Assembly: GCF_900184265.1 (NCBI RefSeq)
Contig: NZ_FXXA01000002.1
Span: forward strand, 3,765,983-3,829,982
Source of the DNA: Eggerthella timonensis
GTDB lineage: Bacteria; Actinomycetota; Coriobacteriia; Coriobacteriales; Eggerthellaceae
Reading direction: 5' to 3'
Length of the DNA: 64,000 bases
The notes under the pieces were generated by a model. That model worked only from the letters and a program-made list of their open reading frames with translations, was not told where the DNA came from and searched no databases. The first letter of the stretch is position 1, and each line of letters starts with the position of its first letter. The translations under genes and the position numbers were made by a program. Shown here piece by piece: positions 8,258 to 15,940 of this stretch.

Positions 8258-9070
8258 ATGCAGCAGCAACTGACGAAACAGACCTCTGAAGGCTTCCTGC
8301 TGGTCGGGCGCATCGACGCGCCGGAGCGACCGAAGGCGGCAGTCGTCATCGTCCACGGCCTGTGCGAGCACTTCGGACGGTACGACTACGTGGCGGAACG
8401 GCTGCTGGAGGCAGGGTACGCCGTCGTGCGCTTCGACCATCGCGGACACGGACGATCCATGGGGAAGAAAGTGTGGTACGACGATCGCATGCAGATCGTG
8501 TCCGACACCGACTTGTTCGTCGAGGAGGCGCGCGCCCAGTTCCCCGGGCTGCCGGTGTTCATGATCGGCCACTCGATGGGCGGTTTCGGCACTGCCAGCT
8601 ACGGCACCGCGCATCCCGGCAAGCTGGCCGGCTACGTGCTGTCGGGCGCCTGGACACGCGACCATGCGGGCCTGGCCTCCGGCGCGGTCGATCAGGGGCT
8701 CGATCCCGAGACGTACCTGCCCAACGAGCTGGGCGACGGCGTATGCTCCGACCCCGCCGTGGGCGAGGCGTACCTGGCCGACCCCTTCGTGATCAAGGAG
8801 TTCTCAGTGGCGCTGCTGCGCGCCGTGCACGACGGCCATCTCTGGCTGCGCGAGCAGGCCGCCGCGTTCGCCGACCCGGTCATCCTGCTGCACGGCGCCG
8901 ACGACGGCCTGGTCGATCCGCAGGACAGCATCGACATGTTCCGCGAAGTCTCGTCGGTGGACAAGTCGCTTCGCATCTACGCGGGCCTGCGCCACGAGAT
9001 ATTCAACGAGTTCAAGAAGGATCGCGTCATCCGCGACGCCGTCGAGTGGCTCGACGATCACCTCGGGTAG
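8258..9070 (+). CDS. Alpha/beta hydrolase, monoacylglycerol lipase-like (serine aminopeptidase S33 domain)
   Basis: The protein has 270 residues. The ATG at 8258 is supported by GAGAAGGG upstream. Domain order is VVIVHGLCEHFGRYDYVAERL (HG oxyanion motif), RFDHRGHGRS, the nucleophile elbow GHSMGG near residue 103, VILLHGADDGLVDP with the catalytic Asp, and a final LRHEIFNE with the catalytic His. This is the pattern of monoglyceride lipase/lysophospholipase enzymes. It has no signal peptide, so it is cytoplasmic. It is a single gene with a terminator hairpin 19 nt beyond the stop. Confidence 0.88.
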   Translation: MQQQLTKQTSEGFLLVGRIDAPERPKAAVVIVHGLCEHFGRYDYVAERLLEAGYAVVRFDHRGHGRSMGKKVWYDDRMQIVSDTDLFVEEARAQFPGLPVFMIGHSMGGFGTASYGTAHPGKLAGYVLSGAWTRDHAGLASGAVDQGLDPETYLPNELGDGVCSDPAVGEAYLADPFVIKEFSVALLRAVHDGHLWLREQAAAFADPVILLHGADDGLVDPQDSIDMFREVSSVDKSLRIYAGLRHEIFNEFKKDRVIRDAVEWLDDHLG

Positions 9071-9088
9071 CGCGTGGCGCAAGCATCG

Positions 9089-9116
9089 GGCCCTCGCTCT
9101 TGCACGAGCGAGGGCC
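9089..9116 (+). terminator. Hairpin terminator after hydrolase gene
   Basis: GGCCCTCGCTC and GAGCGAGGGCC form a perfect 11-bp stem with a 6-nt loop, 18 nt after the stop. There is no T-run, so it may act weakly or with Rho. Confidence 0.6.
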
Positions 9117-9119
9117 GCT

Positions 9120-9349
9120 CATGCAATGACAGGCGAGCCGCAGGGAGCTGCTAACTCCCCACGGCTCTCGGACTCGCTTCGGCGGTTCGGATTTCTTAGC
9201 GCGGTCCCGGTTCGTCCTCTTGGGACGACCGGGGCTTATCTTTCGGGTGCCTGGCGGGCAACCGTTTGCTTTCGAGCGCATGCAGGTCGCGAGCGCCTCT
9301 CGCGCGCTTTCTATACTGGAAGCAAACCCGCGAGAACCGGAGGCATCCC
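9120..9349 (+). other. Structured non-coding leader upstream of aldehyde dehydrogenase gene
   Basis: About 230 bp without a convincing gene. It contains an AGCCGCAGGGAG / CTCCCCACGGCT stem (about 9132-9163) and a second stem, CCCGGTTCGTCC / GGGACGACCGGG (about 9207-9234). A TATACT -10 candidate lies near 9311 and a CGGAGG ribosome site lies before the start at 9350. The two hairpins lie upstream of the -10, so they may belong to a longer transcript. No known riboswitch consensus was recognised. Confidence 0.35.
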
Positions 9350-10834
9350 ATGACCGCATCTTCCACCCCTCCCCGTCCCTACGACAGCCTCGACAAGCTC
9401 TACATCGCCGGCACCTGGCGCGACGGCGGCAGCGGCGAGCAGGCCCAGGACGTGAATCCCTACAACCAGGACGTCCTGGCCACCCACGTGCTGGCCGATC
9501 GCGCCGACGTCGACGACGCATACGCCGCCGCCGAGCGCGCCCAACGCGAATGGGCCGCCGCCGCTCCCGCCGAGCGCGCCGGCGTGCTTCGTCGCGCCGT
9601 CGAGCTCTTCGACGCGCGCCACGACGAGTTGGTGGCGTGGTGCCAGCGTGAATCGGGAAGTATCCGCGCGAAAGCCGAGTTCGAGGTGGGCGCGGCACGC
9701 AACATCACCGAGGAGGCGGCGTCGTTCCCTTATCGCATGCACGGCGATATCTTCGCTTCCGACACGCCGCACACGGAGAACCGCGTCTATCGCCAACCGC
9801 TGGGCGTCGTGGGCGTCATCAGCCCCTGGAACTTCCCGATGAACCTGTCGAACCGCTCGGTGGCCACGGCGCTAGGCTGCGGCAACGCCGTGGTGCTCAA
9901 GCCCGCCAGCGACACGCCCGTCACGGGCGGTCTGCTGCTGGCGAAGATATTCGAGGAAGCAGGGCTGCCGGCCGGGCTGCTGTCGGTGCTCATCGGGCGC
10001 GGCGGCGAGATCGGCGACTACTTCGTGGAGCATCCCGTGCCGAAGCTCATCACGTTCACCGGCTCCACCGCGGTTGGTCGCGGGATCGGTGCGAAGACGG
10101 CCGGCGGCAAGCACATCAAGCGCGTGGCGCTCGAGCTGGGCGGGAACTGCCCGCTCGTGGTGCTCGACGACGCCGACGTGGCCCGCGCCGTGGACATCGC
10201 CATCATCGGCCGCTTCCTGCACCAAGGGCAGATCTGTATGAGCACGAACCGCATCATCGTGGACGCGTCGCTCGTCGACGAGTTCACTGAGCGCTTCGTC
10301 GACCGCGCCGCCAACCTCGTGTGCGGCGACCCGCTTGACCCGAAGACCGACATCGGCCCCATCATCAACGAAGCCCAGCTCACCGACCTCCTCCAGAAGA
10401 TCGAGCGCGCGCAGCAGCAGGGCGCCGAAACGCTGCTGGGCGCCGAGCCCGACGGCCTCGTGCTGCCGCCCGTAGTGTTCGGCAGCGTCGTTCCCGCATC
10501 CGACATCGCGATGCAGGAGAGCTTCGGCCCGCTTGCGCCCATCATCGCGGCGCACGGCGAGGAGGAGGCGCTGAAACTCGCCAATATGAGCGACTACGGC
10601 CTGTCGTCCGCCGTCGTGGGCGGCGACGTAGAGCGGGCCACCGCGTTCGCGCTCAAGATCGACGCCGGCATGACGCACGTGAACGACATGACCGTGGCCG
10701 ACGAGCAGCACGTGCCCTTCGGCGGCGAGAAGAACTCCGGCCTCGGCCGCTTCAACGGCCGCTGGATCCTCGAGGAGATGACGCGCACCCACTGGACGAG
10801 CGTGAGCCACGCCCCGCATCCCTATCCGTTCTAG
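9350..10834 (+). CDS. NAD(P)-dependent aldehyde dehydrogenase
   Basis: The protein has 494 residues. The ATG at 9350 follows CGGAGG. Aldehyde dehydrogenase superfamily features appear in order: the coenzyme-binding SPWNFPMNL, KPASDTPVTG, the Rossmann loop TFTGSTAVGRGI, the catalytic-base region LELGGNCPLVVLDDADV, and the nucleophile cysteine in FLHQGQICMS. The C-terminal substrate region includes QESFGPLAPI and PFGGEKNSGLGRFNG. It oxidises an aldehyde to the acid in the cytoplasm; closest in style to benzaldehyde/vanillin or lactaldehyde-type members, but substrate cannot be fixed. It is monocistronic. Confidence 0.92.
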   Translation: MTASSTPPRPYDSLDKLYIAGTWRDGGSGEQAQDVNPYNQDVLATHVLADRADVDDAYAAAERAQREWAAAAPAERAGVLRRAVELFDARHDELVAWCQRESGSIRAKAEFEVGAARNITEEAASFPYRMHGDIFASDTPHTENRVYRQPLGVVGVISPWNFPMNLSNRSVATALGCGNAVVLKPASDTPVTGGLLLAKIFEEAGLPAGLLSVLIGRGGEIGDYFVEHPVPKLITFTGSTAVGRGIGAKTAGGKHIKRVALELGGNCPLVVLDDADVARAVDIAIIGRFLHQGQICMSTNRIIVDASLVDEFTERFVDRAANLVCGDPLDPKTDIGPIINEAQLTDLLQKIERAQQQGAETLLGAEPDGLVLPPVVFGSVVPASDIAMQESFGPLAPIIAAHGEEEALKLANMSDYGLSSAVVGGDVERATAFALKIDAGMTHVNDMTVADEQHVPFGGEKNSGLGRFNGRWILEEMTRTHWTSVSHAPHPYPF

Positions 10835-10918
10835 GAATTGACGCCGCTCCCGCTTGTGCACTAAGCGAACAGGTTTCGATATGGCATTCGACGGACGCAG
10901 CCGTGGCGGCACCTCCCT

Positions 10919-12061
10919 TCAGCCGCGGCTCACGGATCCTTCGACTACGGCTGCGGCGGCGAGGGCGTCGACGAACACCTGCGGCTTCTCGTAGTGGATG
11001 TCGTGGCCCGATTCGACGACCATCGTCTCGCAGTTTGTCACGAGCTGTCGCACGCGCGCAGCGTCGTCGTCGGAGTTGGCGGCGAACAGGATGCCGTCAT
11101 CGCCGTAGTTCGTCTTCGCCTTGAGGTACACGGTGGGGCACGCGATGCGGCTCAGCACCTCGGCTTGGTCGACGCCCTCGAACCAGGAGCCGTCGCAGAA
11201 CGTCTCGCTGAACCGTACGTCGAAGTCATCGTAGAAGTACAGGCCGCGCACCCAATCGTGCGGCACCCACGCCAGCGTGAGATGCGCGTCGGGTCGGGTG
11301 GCGCGCTCGGCCTCCGTCCACGCGGCGATCTTTGGCTGCAAGCCGCCGAACAGGCGGAACAGGTAGCTGTGCTGCGCATAGAACACGGCGGGATCGGCCA
11401 CTTCGTCCTGGTTGAGGAAGGCGTGCGTCACTTCGAATCCGTCCTTCCACACGAAGCAGCCGGGCTCCTGCCGCATCTCGTCCGGCGTTACGCGGAAAAA
11501 CGGCGGATCCTCCAGCACGCACCCCGTCACCCGCTCGGCGTCGTTGGCGGCCAACCAGGCGGCGACGATGCCGCCTGACGAATGGCCCGACACGAGGTAC
11601 GGGCCGCCGATCTCCTGCGTGACGAAGGCCTTGAGCGCCTCGCCGATGGCCCGGCACGAGTAGAGCTCCTCGTCGTGGCTCGACTCGCCGTGACCGAAGC
11701 AGTCGACGGCGAACACGTGGTAGCGCGCGGCCAGGTCGGGCAGCACGCGCGCGTAGTCCTCCCACTGCATCGACTGGCCGTGCACGAGCACGAGCGCCGG
11801 ACCGTTGTCGGGGCCCTCGGCGTAGTTGACGGTGGCGGTGGCGTCGGCGGTGCTACCGGGCGCTTCTTCGCCACGCACCGGCACGCTCACCTGCGCTTGC
11901 TTCTCCGCGAAACCGGCCGCGTACGCCTTCGCGAGATCGCGCTCCTCGCCGTGACGGTTGGTGTCCACGTACCACGCCAGCGCGGCTGCGATGCACACCG
12001 CCAGCACTCCTATGACGACAGCTGCGATCATGCCGATCCTCCTCTTCCCGACGGTGCTCAT
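10919..12061 (-). CDS. Membrane-anchored alpha/beta hydrolase
   Basis: The protein has 380 residues. The ATG at 12061 follows GAGGAGG. An N-terminal membrane anchor (about residues 8-30) is followed by an extracytoplasmic hydrolase domain: ALVLVHGQSMQWEDYARVLPDL, VFAVDCFGHGESS, the nucleophile elbow SGHSSGG, and the late VESGHDIHYEKP containing the catalytic His. The sequence resembles haloalkane dehalogenase/epoxide hydrolase-like relatives, with a long cap (residues about 210-300) rich in aromatics. It lies 42 nt downstream of the XRE-AbrB regulator gene on the same strand, which probably controls it. Confidence 0.85.
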   Translation of the reverse strand: MSTVGKRRIGMIAAVVIGVLAVCIAAALAWYVDTNRHGEERDLAKAYAAGFAEKQAQVSVPVRGEEAPGSTADATATVNYAEGPDNGPALVLVHGQSMQWEDYARVLPDLAARYHVFAVDCFGHGESSHDEELYSCRAIGEALKAFVTQEIGGPYLVSGHSSGGIVAAWLAANDAERVTGCVLEDPPFFRVTPDEMRQEPGCFVWKDGFEVTHAFLNQDEVADPAVFYAQHSYLFRLFGGLQPKIAAWTEAERATRPDAHLTLAWVPHDWVRGLYFYDDFDVRFSETFCDGSWFEGVDQAEVLSRIACPTVYLKAKTNYGDDGILFAANSDDDAARVRQLVTNCETMVVESGHDIHYEKPQVFVDALAAAAVVEGSVSRG

Positions 12062-12103
12062 GCGTCCTCCTCGCCTCGAAGCCCGCACCGCCGAGCGGCG
12101 GGG

Positions 12104-12535
12104 CTATCGGTCGACCATGGTGCGGAGCATCGACACGCGGTCCATGAACTCGTCGGCTTTCAGGATGGCGAGACCCTGCTCCTCGTCGCCCAGCACGAGC
12201 AACGCGTCGCCGGCCTCGATGCCGAACAGCTCGCGCGCCTGCTTGGGGATGACGATCTGTCCGCGCTCGCCCACCGTGACGGTGCCGAACAGGTGCTTGC
12301 CGCGCGGCGGCATGGGCAGCACCGTGCCCTGCGGGTCGTAATCCACGAGCGCGTCGAGCGACACGTCGAGCGCGCGGGCCAACGCCCCCGCGTTCACGAG
12401 GTCGGGAGCGGATTCGCCCGTTTCCCACTTCGTCACGGTCTGCCGCGACACGCCCAAGCGCTCGGCCAGCTGCTCCTGCGTGAGCCCGATCATCTTGCGC
12501 CTGCTCTGAATGTTCGAACCGATCATGATATTCAT
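12104..12535 (-). CDS. XRE helix-turn-helix fused to AbrB/SpoVT-like domain regulator
   Basis: The protein has 143 residues. The ATG at 12535 follows AAGGAG. Residues about 6-62 form an XRE helix-turn-helix (SRRKMIGLTQEQLAERLG, then VSRQTVTKWETG). Residues about 83-128 form a swapped-hairpin AbrB-type domain (GTVTVGERGQIVIPKQARELFGI then GDALLVLGDEEQGLAI). Two DNA-binding modules in one chain suggest a dimeric repressor with two contact modes. A palindrome CGAAAC-N8-GTTTCG at 12601-12620 upstream of the start is a candidate operator. It is the first gene of a two-gene operon with a membrane hydrolase. Confidence 0.9.
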   Translation of the reverse strand: MNIMIGSNIQSRRKMIGLTQEQLAERLGVSRQTVTKWETGESAPDLVNAGALARALDVSLDALVDYDPQGTVLPMPPRGKHLFGTVTVGERGQIVIPKQARELFGIEAGDALLVLGDEEQGLAILKADEFMDRVSMLRTMVDR

Positions 12536-12600
12536 ACTCCTTGCCGTCCATGGTAAGCCTTCAACCAGCCCCGATCCACCAACCGATGATGACACGAACC

Positions 12601-12620
12601 CGAAACCTTGTCGCGTTTCG
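12601..12620. promoter_or_regulatory. Candidate operator CGAAAC-N8-GTTTCG
   Basis: A 6-bp perfect inverted repeat with an 8-nt spacer lies 66 nt upstream of the XRE-AbrB start. Autoregulation is inferred from position only. Confidence 0.3.
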
Positions 12621-12708
12621 TTAGCAAGAAGGAAGGAAGCGCACGTTCGCCCCCGCCTCTCGCCCCCATTCTCTGCTCGATGCGCCGCATCGACGAACCG
12701 AGGTGAAA

Positions 12709-12861
12709 TTGGCAGGATATTCCCCTATTGGCAACTTGGATGCGGCAAGTGTGCCTCGCAGGTCGAACGCTACCGGAGAAAGACCAGGTTGCGGAGGCGA
12801 GTTCGCAAGCGAAACGCGATCAGGTCCGGATCAGCTTACCAACAAGGGAATATTCTGCCAA
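12709..12861 (-). repeat. Palindromic element PE-3 (dispersed family)
   Basis: The 23-nt arms 12709-12731 and 12839-12861 read TTGGCAGGATATTCCC then CTATTGG versus TTGGCAGAATATTCCC then TTGTTGG, which is good pairing with a few mismatches. Weaker pairing extends about 10 nt outward on each side. The minus strand carries the core GCAACCTGG (12784-12792). It lies between the gpx and XRE-AbrB genes, 60 bp from a parS site. Confidence 0.75.
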
Positions 12862-12921
12862 AAACAGCCTCCGTGGCGGATGCTGGCACATGTCCTCCCG
12901 CATCTTAAGGAACCAAACAAA

Positions 12922-12937
12922 TGTTTCACGTGAAACA
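12922..12937. other. parS chromosome partition site
   Basis: This is an exact 16-bp palindrome TGTTTCACGTGAAACA, the ParB/Spo0J binding site conserved in many phyla. It is intergenic, between gpx and the XRE-AbrB gene. Confidence 0.92.
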
Positions 12938-12957
12938 TCCGGCCCACAGACGCGAAA

Positions 12958-12990
12958 AAGCCGCCGCATCGAGCTTCGACGCGGCGGCTT
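12958..12990 (-). terminator. Rho-independent terminator of glutathione peroxidase gene
   Basis: On the minus strand, AAGCCGCCGC and GCGGCGGCTT form a strong stem continued by an inner TCGA pair. It is followed by a T-run (CTTTTTCGCG) directly downstream of the gpx stop. Confidence 0.85.
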
Positions 12991-13017
12991 GCGCGATCTT
13001 GGGTGCCGGGCGCGAAC

Positions 13018-13569
13018 CTACAGCAGCTCTTCCACGGCCGACGCGACCACGTCGGGGATGCTGGTCGTGGGCTCGAAGCGGCGAACGACGTTACCATTAC
13101 GATCGATAAGGAACTTCGTGAAGTTCCACTTGATGTCGGGCTTGCTCGCGTAGTCGGGGTCGGCCTTCGCCAGCAGATCTTCGAGCACGGGCTTCAGCTC
13201 GTGGCCTTCGTCGAAGCCCTCGAATCCCTTCTGCTGCTGCAGGTAGGCGAACAGCGGGTCGGCGTCTTCGCCGTTGACCTCGATTTTCGCGAACTGCGGA
13301 AACGTCACGCCGAAGCGGGACGTGCAGAATTGGGCGATCTCCTCGTTCGTGCCCGGCGCTTGGTGGCCGAACTGGTCGCACGGGAAGTCGAGGATGTCGA
13401 ACCCGCGCTCGTGCAGGGCGCGGTACAAGCCTTCGAGCTGGGCGTACGTCGGCGTGAATCCGCATTCCGTCGCTGTGTTGACGATGAGCAGCACGCGCCC
13501 CCGATAATCGGAAAGCGCCACGTCGTCGCCCTGCTGGTCCTTCACGGTGAAATCGTAGATGCTAGCCAT
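13018..13569 (-). CDS. Glutathione peroxidase family thiol peroxidase
   Basis: The protein has 183 residues. It has a thioredoxin-like fold with the peroxidatic cysteine at residue 36 (VNTATECGFTPTY), which is Cys rather than selenocysteine. A second cysteine at 64 (LDFPCDQFG) is the usual resolving residue of the thioredoxin-dependent members. The late KWNFTKFLIDRNG motif supplies the catalytic Trp/Asn. It reduces peroxides in the cytoplasm, probably with thioredoxin. The start follows AAGAAGG. It has its own terminator. A palindrome with ACCGTTA (13623) and TAACGGT (13658) lies in the promoter region. Confidence 0.93.
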   Translation of the reverse strand: MASIYDFTVKDQQGDDVALSDYRGRVLLIVNTATECGFTPTYAQLEGLYRALHERGFDILDFPCDQFGHQAPGTNEEIAQFCTSRFGVTFPQFAKIEVNGEDADPLFAYLQQQKGFEGFDEGHELKPVLEDLLAKADPDYASKPDIKWNFTKFLIDRNGNVVRRFEPTTSIPDVVASAVEELL

Positions 13570-13622
13570 GGGTCCTTCTTTCGATGAGGTGGTCGTTCGT
13601 CTGAGATGTTCGAACCCATGAT

Positions 13623-13664
13623 ACCGTTAAATGATACTTTGTTACTAACATTTTACGTAACGGT
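13623..13664. promoter_or_regulatory. Inverted repeat in gpx promoter region
   Basis: ACCGTTA (13623-13629) is repeated inverted as TAACGGT (13658-13664) around an AT-rich stretch containing TATCAT-like -10 sequences on the minus strand. It is a possible operator for the peroxidase gene. The assignment rests on position and symmetry only. Confidence 0.3.
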
Positions 13665-13709
13665 CATTCATCGGTTGTCTGCGGCGCACGGCGGCGATGC
13701 GAAAACCCC

Positions 13710-14492
13710 TCACGCCCAGCGTACCGCGGCTGCTTCCTTTGGGGCGGTGCGGTGGTAGCGCACGGCGGGATGACCGACGACGAGGGTGGCGACCACCTTC
13801 TGGCCGCGGGACAGCCCCAGCTCACGGCGCAGCGCGCGCGACGCGGCGGCGGCCATCGAGAAGTAACCGCTGTACAGCACGCCCAAGCCGCACGCCTGCG
13901 CCATGAGCTCCATGTTGGAGGCCGCCAGCGCGCCGTCGATGTCGTTGCGCGCGACCACGACGATGGCCACGGGCGCGCCCTTGAAGAAGAACCGGTCGTC
14001 GATACTGGTGCGGCGCGCCATCGAGTTCACGAGCCGCACGAAAGGGAGCACCCGCCTGAACAGGCGAACCGCCCGCGCCTCGAAGCGCGCGATGCCGTCG
14101 CGCAGCACCACGTACGACACGTCTTGCGCGTTTTTCGCGGTGGGCGTCAGCCGTCCCGCCTCGATGATACGGGCGACGTCCTCCTCCGACACGGGCTCGT
14201 CGCTGAACCGGCGCATGCTTCGGCGCGCGGCGATGGCCTCGAGCAGCCGATCCGCGTCGAGGGCCGGCGGCGCGCCTGCGCCCAGCTCGCGCGGCTCGTC
14301 CTCGAAGCCGGTCATGGACACGGCCCCTTTCGGGCAGATCGCGACGCAATGCCCGCAGAGGATGCAGTCCCGGGCGATCACGCGCGCCTTGCCGGCTTCG
14401 ACCGCGATGGCGCTTGCGGGGCAATCCCCCTCGCACAGGCCGCACCCGATGCACCGCGCCGCGTCGATCACCACGTCGTGCGCTTGCCTCAT
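13710..14492 (-). CDS. Nitroreductase family protein with N-terminal 2x[4Fe-4S] ferredoxin domain
   Basis: The protein has 260 residues. The start at 14492 follows GGAGGAG. Residues about 10-65 carry two CxxCxxCxxxCP clusters (RCIGCGLCEGDCPASAI and DCILCGHCVAICPKGAV). Residues about 80-260 form a nitroreductase domain with RRSMRRFSDEPVSEEDV, RLTPTAKNAQDVSYVV and GLGVLYSGYFSMAA. It probably transfers electrons from the clusters to FMN and reduces a small substrate. Its ATG overlaps the stop of the upstream ferredoxin/flavodoxin gene (ATGA), so the two proteins are made together and may exchange electrons. Confidence 0.9.
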   Translation of the reverse strand: MRQAHDVVIDAARCIGCGLCEGDCPASAIAVEAGKARVIARDCILCGHCVAICPKGAVSMTGFEDEPRELGAGAPPALDADRLLEAIAARRSMRRFSDEPVSEEDVARIIEAGRLTPTAKNAQDVSYVVLRDGIARFEARAVRLFRRVLPFVRLVNSMARRTSIDDRFFFKGAPVAIVVVARNDIDGALAASNMELMAQACGLGVLYSGYFSMAAAASRALRRELGLSRGQKVVATLVVGHPAVRYHRTAPKEAAAVRWA

Positions 14493-15247
14493 GCGAGCTC
14501 CTCCGTCCACAGATCATGACGATGCCGATCACGCGACTTCGGCCCGTATTCGATGGCACCGGTCGGACACCCTGCGATGCAGGCCATGCAATGCGTGCAC
14601 GAGCCGCGCCACGCGGGCTTGCCACCGGACAGCGCGATGTTGCCAAGCGGGCAGCGCTCGACGCATCGACCGCACGCGACGCACGCATCCGAGGCGGCGA
14701 ACTTCGCATCGTGCACGAGCGCCGGGTAGAACGCGACGTTCACCGGCCCGCTGCGAAACCGATCGCGCAAATCCACGGGGCGATCGGGAAACGGCTCGCC
14801 TTCGCCGACGAGGGCGGCCAACTCGGCCACGCGCGGCTCGGCGCGCTCGACGATGGCGCGGCACGCTTCGGCATCGGGCGTGTTATAGAGCGCCAGGTAG
14901 TTCTCGGGCATGACGACCGGCGCGAGCCCGCGGAAGCGCAGCCCGGCGCTCATGCACAGCTTGCGCGCGTACGCTGCGGCATTCCCGCAGCTCCCCGCGC
15001 ACGTGAGCACGAAATACGCATCGAGACAGCCTTCGAAGCGCGCGCTGCGGATCCACCGATCGACCACACGGGGCATGCGCCACGCATACGTCGGCACGAC
15101 GAACACGAGCGGCCGCTCCGAGCGAAACGACGCGGGATGGACGTCCTTCATCGCCTGGTTGATGGAAACGACCTCGTCGCCGAGCGCCTCGGCCAACCGT
15201 CGCGCTGCCCATTGGCTGTTTCCGGTGCCGCTGAAGTACAAGATCAT
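14489..15247 (-). CDS. EFR1-type flavodoxin-ferredoxin fusion protein
   Basis: The protein has 252 residues. Its N-terminal flavodoxin-like domain begins MILYFSGTGNSQWAARRLAE, which contains the FMN phosphate loop. It continues with VVPTYAWRMPRVVDRWI and the glycine/cysteine loop LTCAGSCGNA. The C-terminal domain (about residues 180-235) has two 4Fe-4S motifs (CVACGRCVERCPLGNI and CTHCMACIAGCPTGAIEYG). EFR1-family proteins are cytoplasmic electron carriers. It is divergent from a TetR gene across an operator-like repeat, and coupled to the nitroreductase gene by an ATGA overlap. Confidence 0.9.
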   Translation of the reverse strand: MILYFSGTGNSQWAARRLAEALGDEVVSINQAMKDVHPASFRSERPLVFVVPTYAWRMPRVVDRWIRSARFEGCLDAYFVLTCAGSCGNAAAYARKLCMSAGLRFRGLAPVVMPENYLALYNTPDAEACRAIVERAEPRVAELAALVGEGEPFPDRPVDLRDRFRSGPVNVAFYPALVHDAKFAASDACVACGRCVERCPLGNIALSGGKPAWRGSCTHCMACIAGCPTGAIEYGPKSRDRHRHDLWTEELA

Positions 15248-15268
15248 GACGCATCTCCCATTCCGGTG

Positions 15269-15298
15269 GTATCATTCTATGTGATACATTTTGTATCA
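15269..15298. promoter_or_regulatory. TetR operator: three alternating GTATCA half-sites
   Basis: GTATCA (15269-15274), TGATAC (15282-15287) and GTATCA (15293-15298) form two overlapping inverted repeats with spacers of 7 and 5 nt. They lie between the divergent flavodoxin-ferredoxin and TetR genes. Their symmetry and position fit a TetR-family operator controlling both directions. Confidence 0.7.
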
Positions 15299-15353
15299 GA
15301 TATGGGTATGCCGTCAATCCACCTACCGGAGACAAAACGGGGTGATCTGTCTC

Positions 15354-15875
15354 ATGGACAAGAGGAAACAGGAGAACCAGCGCGTGAAAGACCAGCTGCT
15401 GGCCGCGTTGATCGAGTTCTCCGGCCGCAAGGACTGGTCGAAGGTGACCGTCACCGAGCTGGTCGAGCAGGCGGGCGTCGCCCGCGCTTCGTTCTACCGC
15501 AACTTCTCCTCGGTCGAGGAGGTGGTCGAGTACGGCATCGGGCAGGTCACGCAACGTTACCACGAGGGCATGCCGGACAGCGACGTCGACAGCCGTGCCC
15601 GCCTCGAGTTCAAATTCCGCTTCTACCAGGAGCACGCCGGCCTCGTGCTGGCGTTCCATCGCGCGAAGGCGGGCACGTCGCTGCTCGACCTCATCACCGA
15701 TTGCGAGATCGAGGCCCGAGGCGACATGCCGGCGAGCTCGCTTTCGCGCTACGAGCTGTACTTCAGCGCCGGCGCGTTCTACAACGTGCTGCTCTGCTGG
15801 CTCGAAGCCGGCATGCCCGAGCCTCCCGACGTCATGGCCGAAGCCTTCGCCCGCATGGCGGAGGGCGTTCGCTGA
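15354..15875 (+). CDS. TetR/AcrR family transcriptional regulator
   Basis: The protein has 173 residues. The ATG at 15354 (MDKRKQENQRVKDQLLAAL) is preferred over an upstream in-frame ATG inside the operator. Residues about 10-55 form the TetR DNA-binding domain (KDWSKVTVTELVEQAGVA, then RASFYRNFSSVEEVVEY). The C-terminal helical ligand domain has no recognised specificity. It faces the flavodoxin-ferredoxin/nitroreductase operon across the GTATCA repeats and most likely represses it and itself. Confidence 0.9.
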   Translation: MDKRKQENQRVKDQLLAALIEFSGRKDWSKVTVTELVEQAGVARASFYRNFSSVEEVVEYGIGQVTQRYHEGMPDSDVDSRARLEFKFRFYQEHAGLVLAFHRAKAGTSLLDLITDCEIEARGDMPASSLSRYELYFSAGAFYNVLLCWLEAGMPEPPDVMAEAFARMAEGVR

Positions 15876-15940
15876 CGCTGTGCCGCCTGATTCCGCCTCT
15901 CATGCGGAGTAGAAGTAGAAGTTGCGAAGGATGAGCGCTG

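Noticed and set aside
9120-9349. Possible tRNA or known riboswitch before the aldehyde dehydrogenase gene
   Set aside because: A GGTTCG-like word occurs but no cloverleaf, acceptor stem or known riboswitch core could be fitted.
12922-12937. TTTCACGTGAAA palindrome as an ordinary transcription-factor operator
   Set aside because: The exact 16-bp parS consensus occurs at five unrelated loci, one inside a coding sequence, which fits ParB rather than a local regulator.
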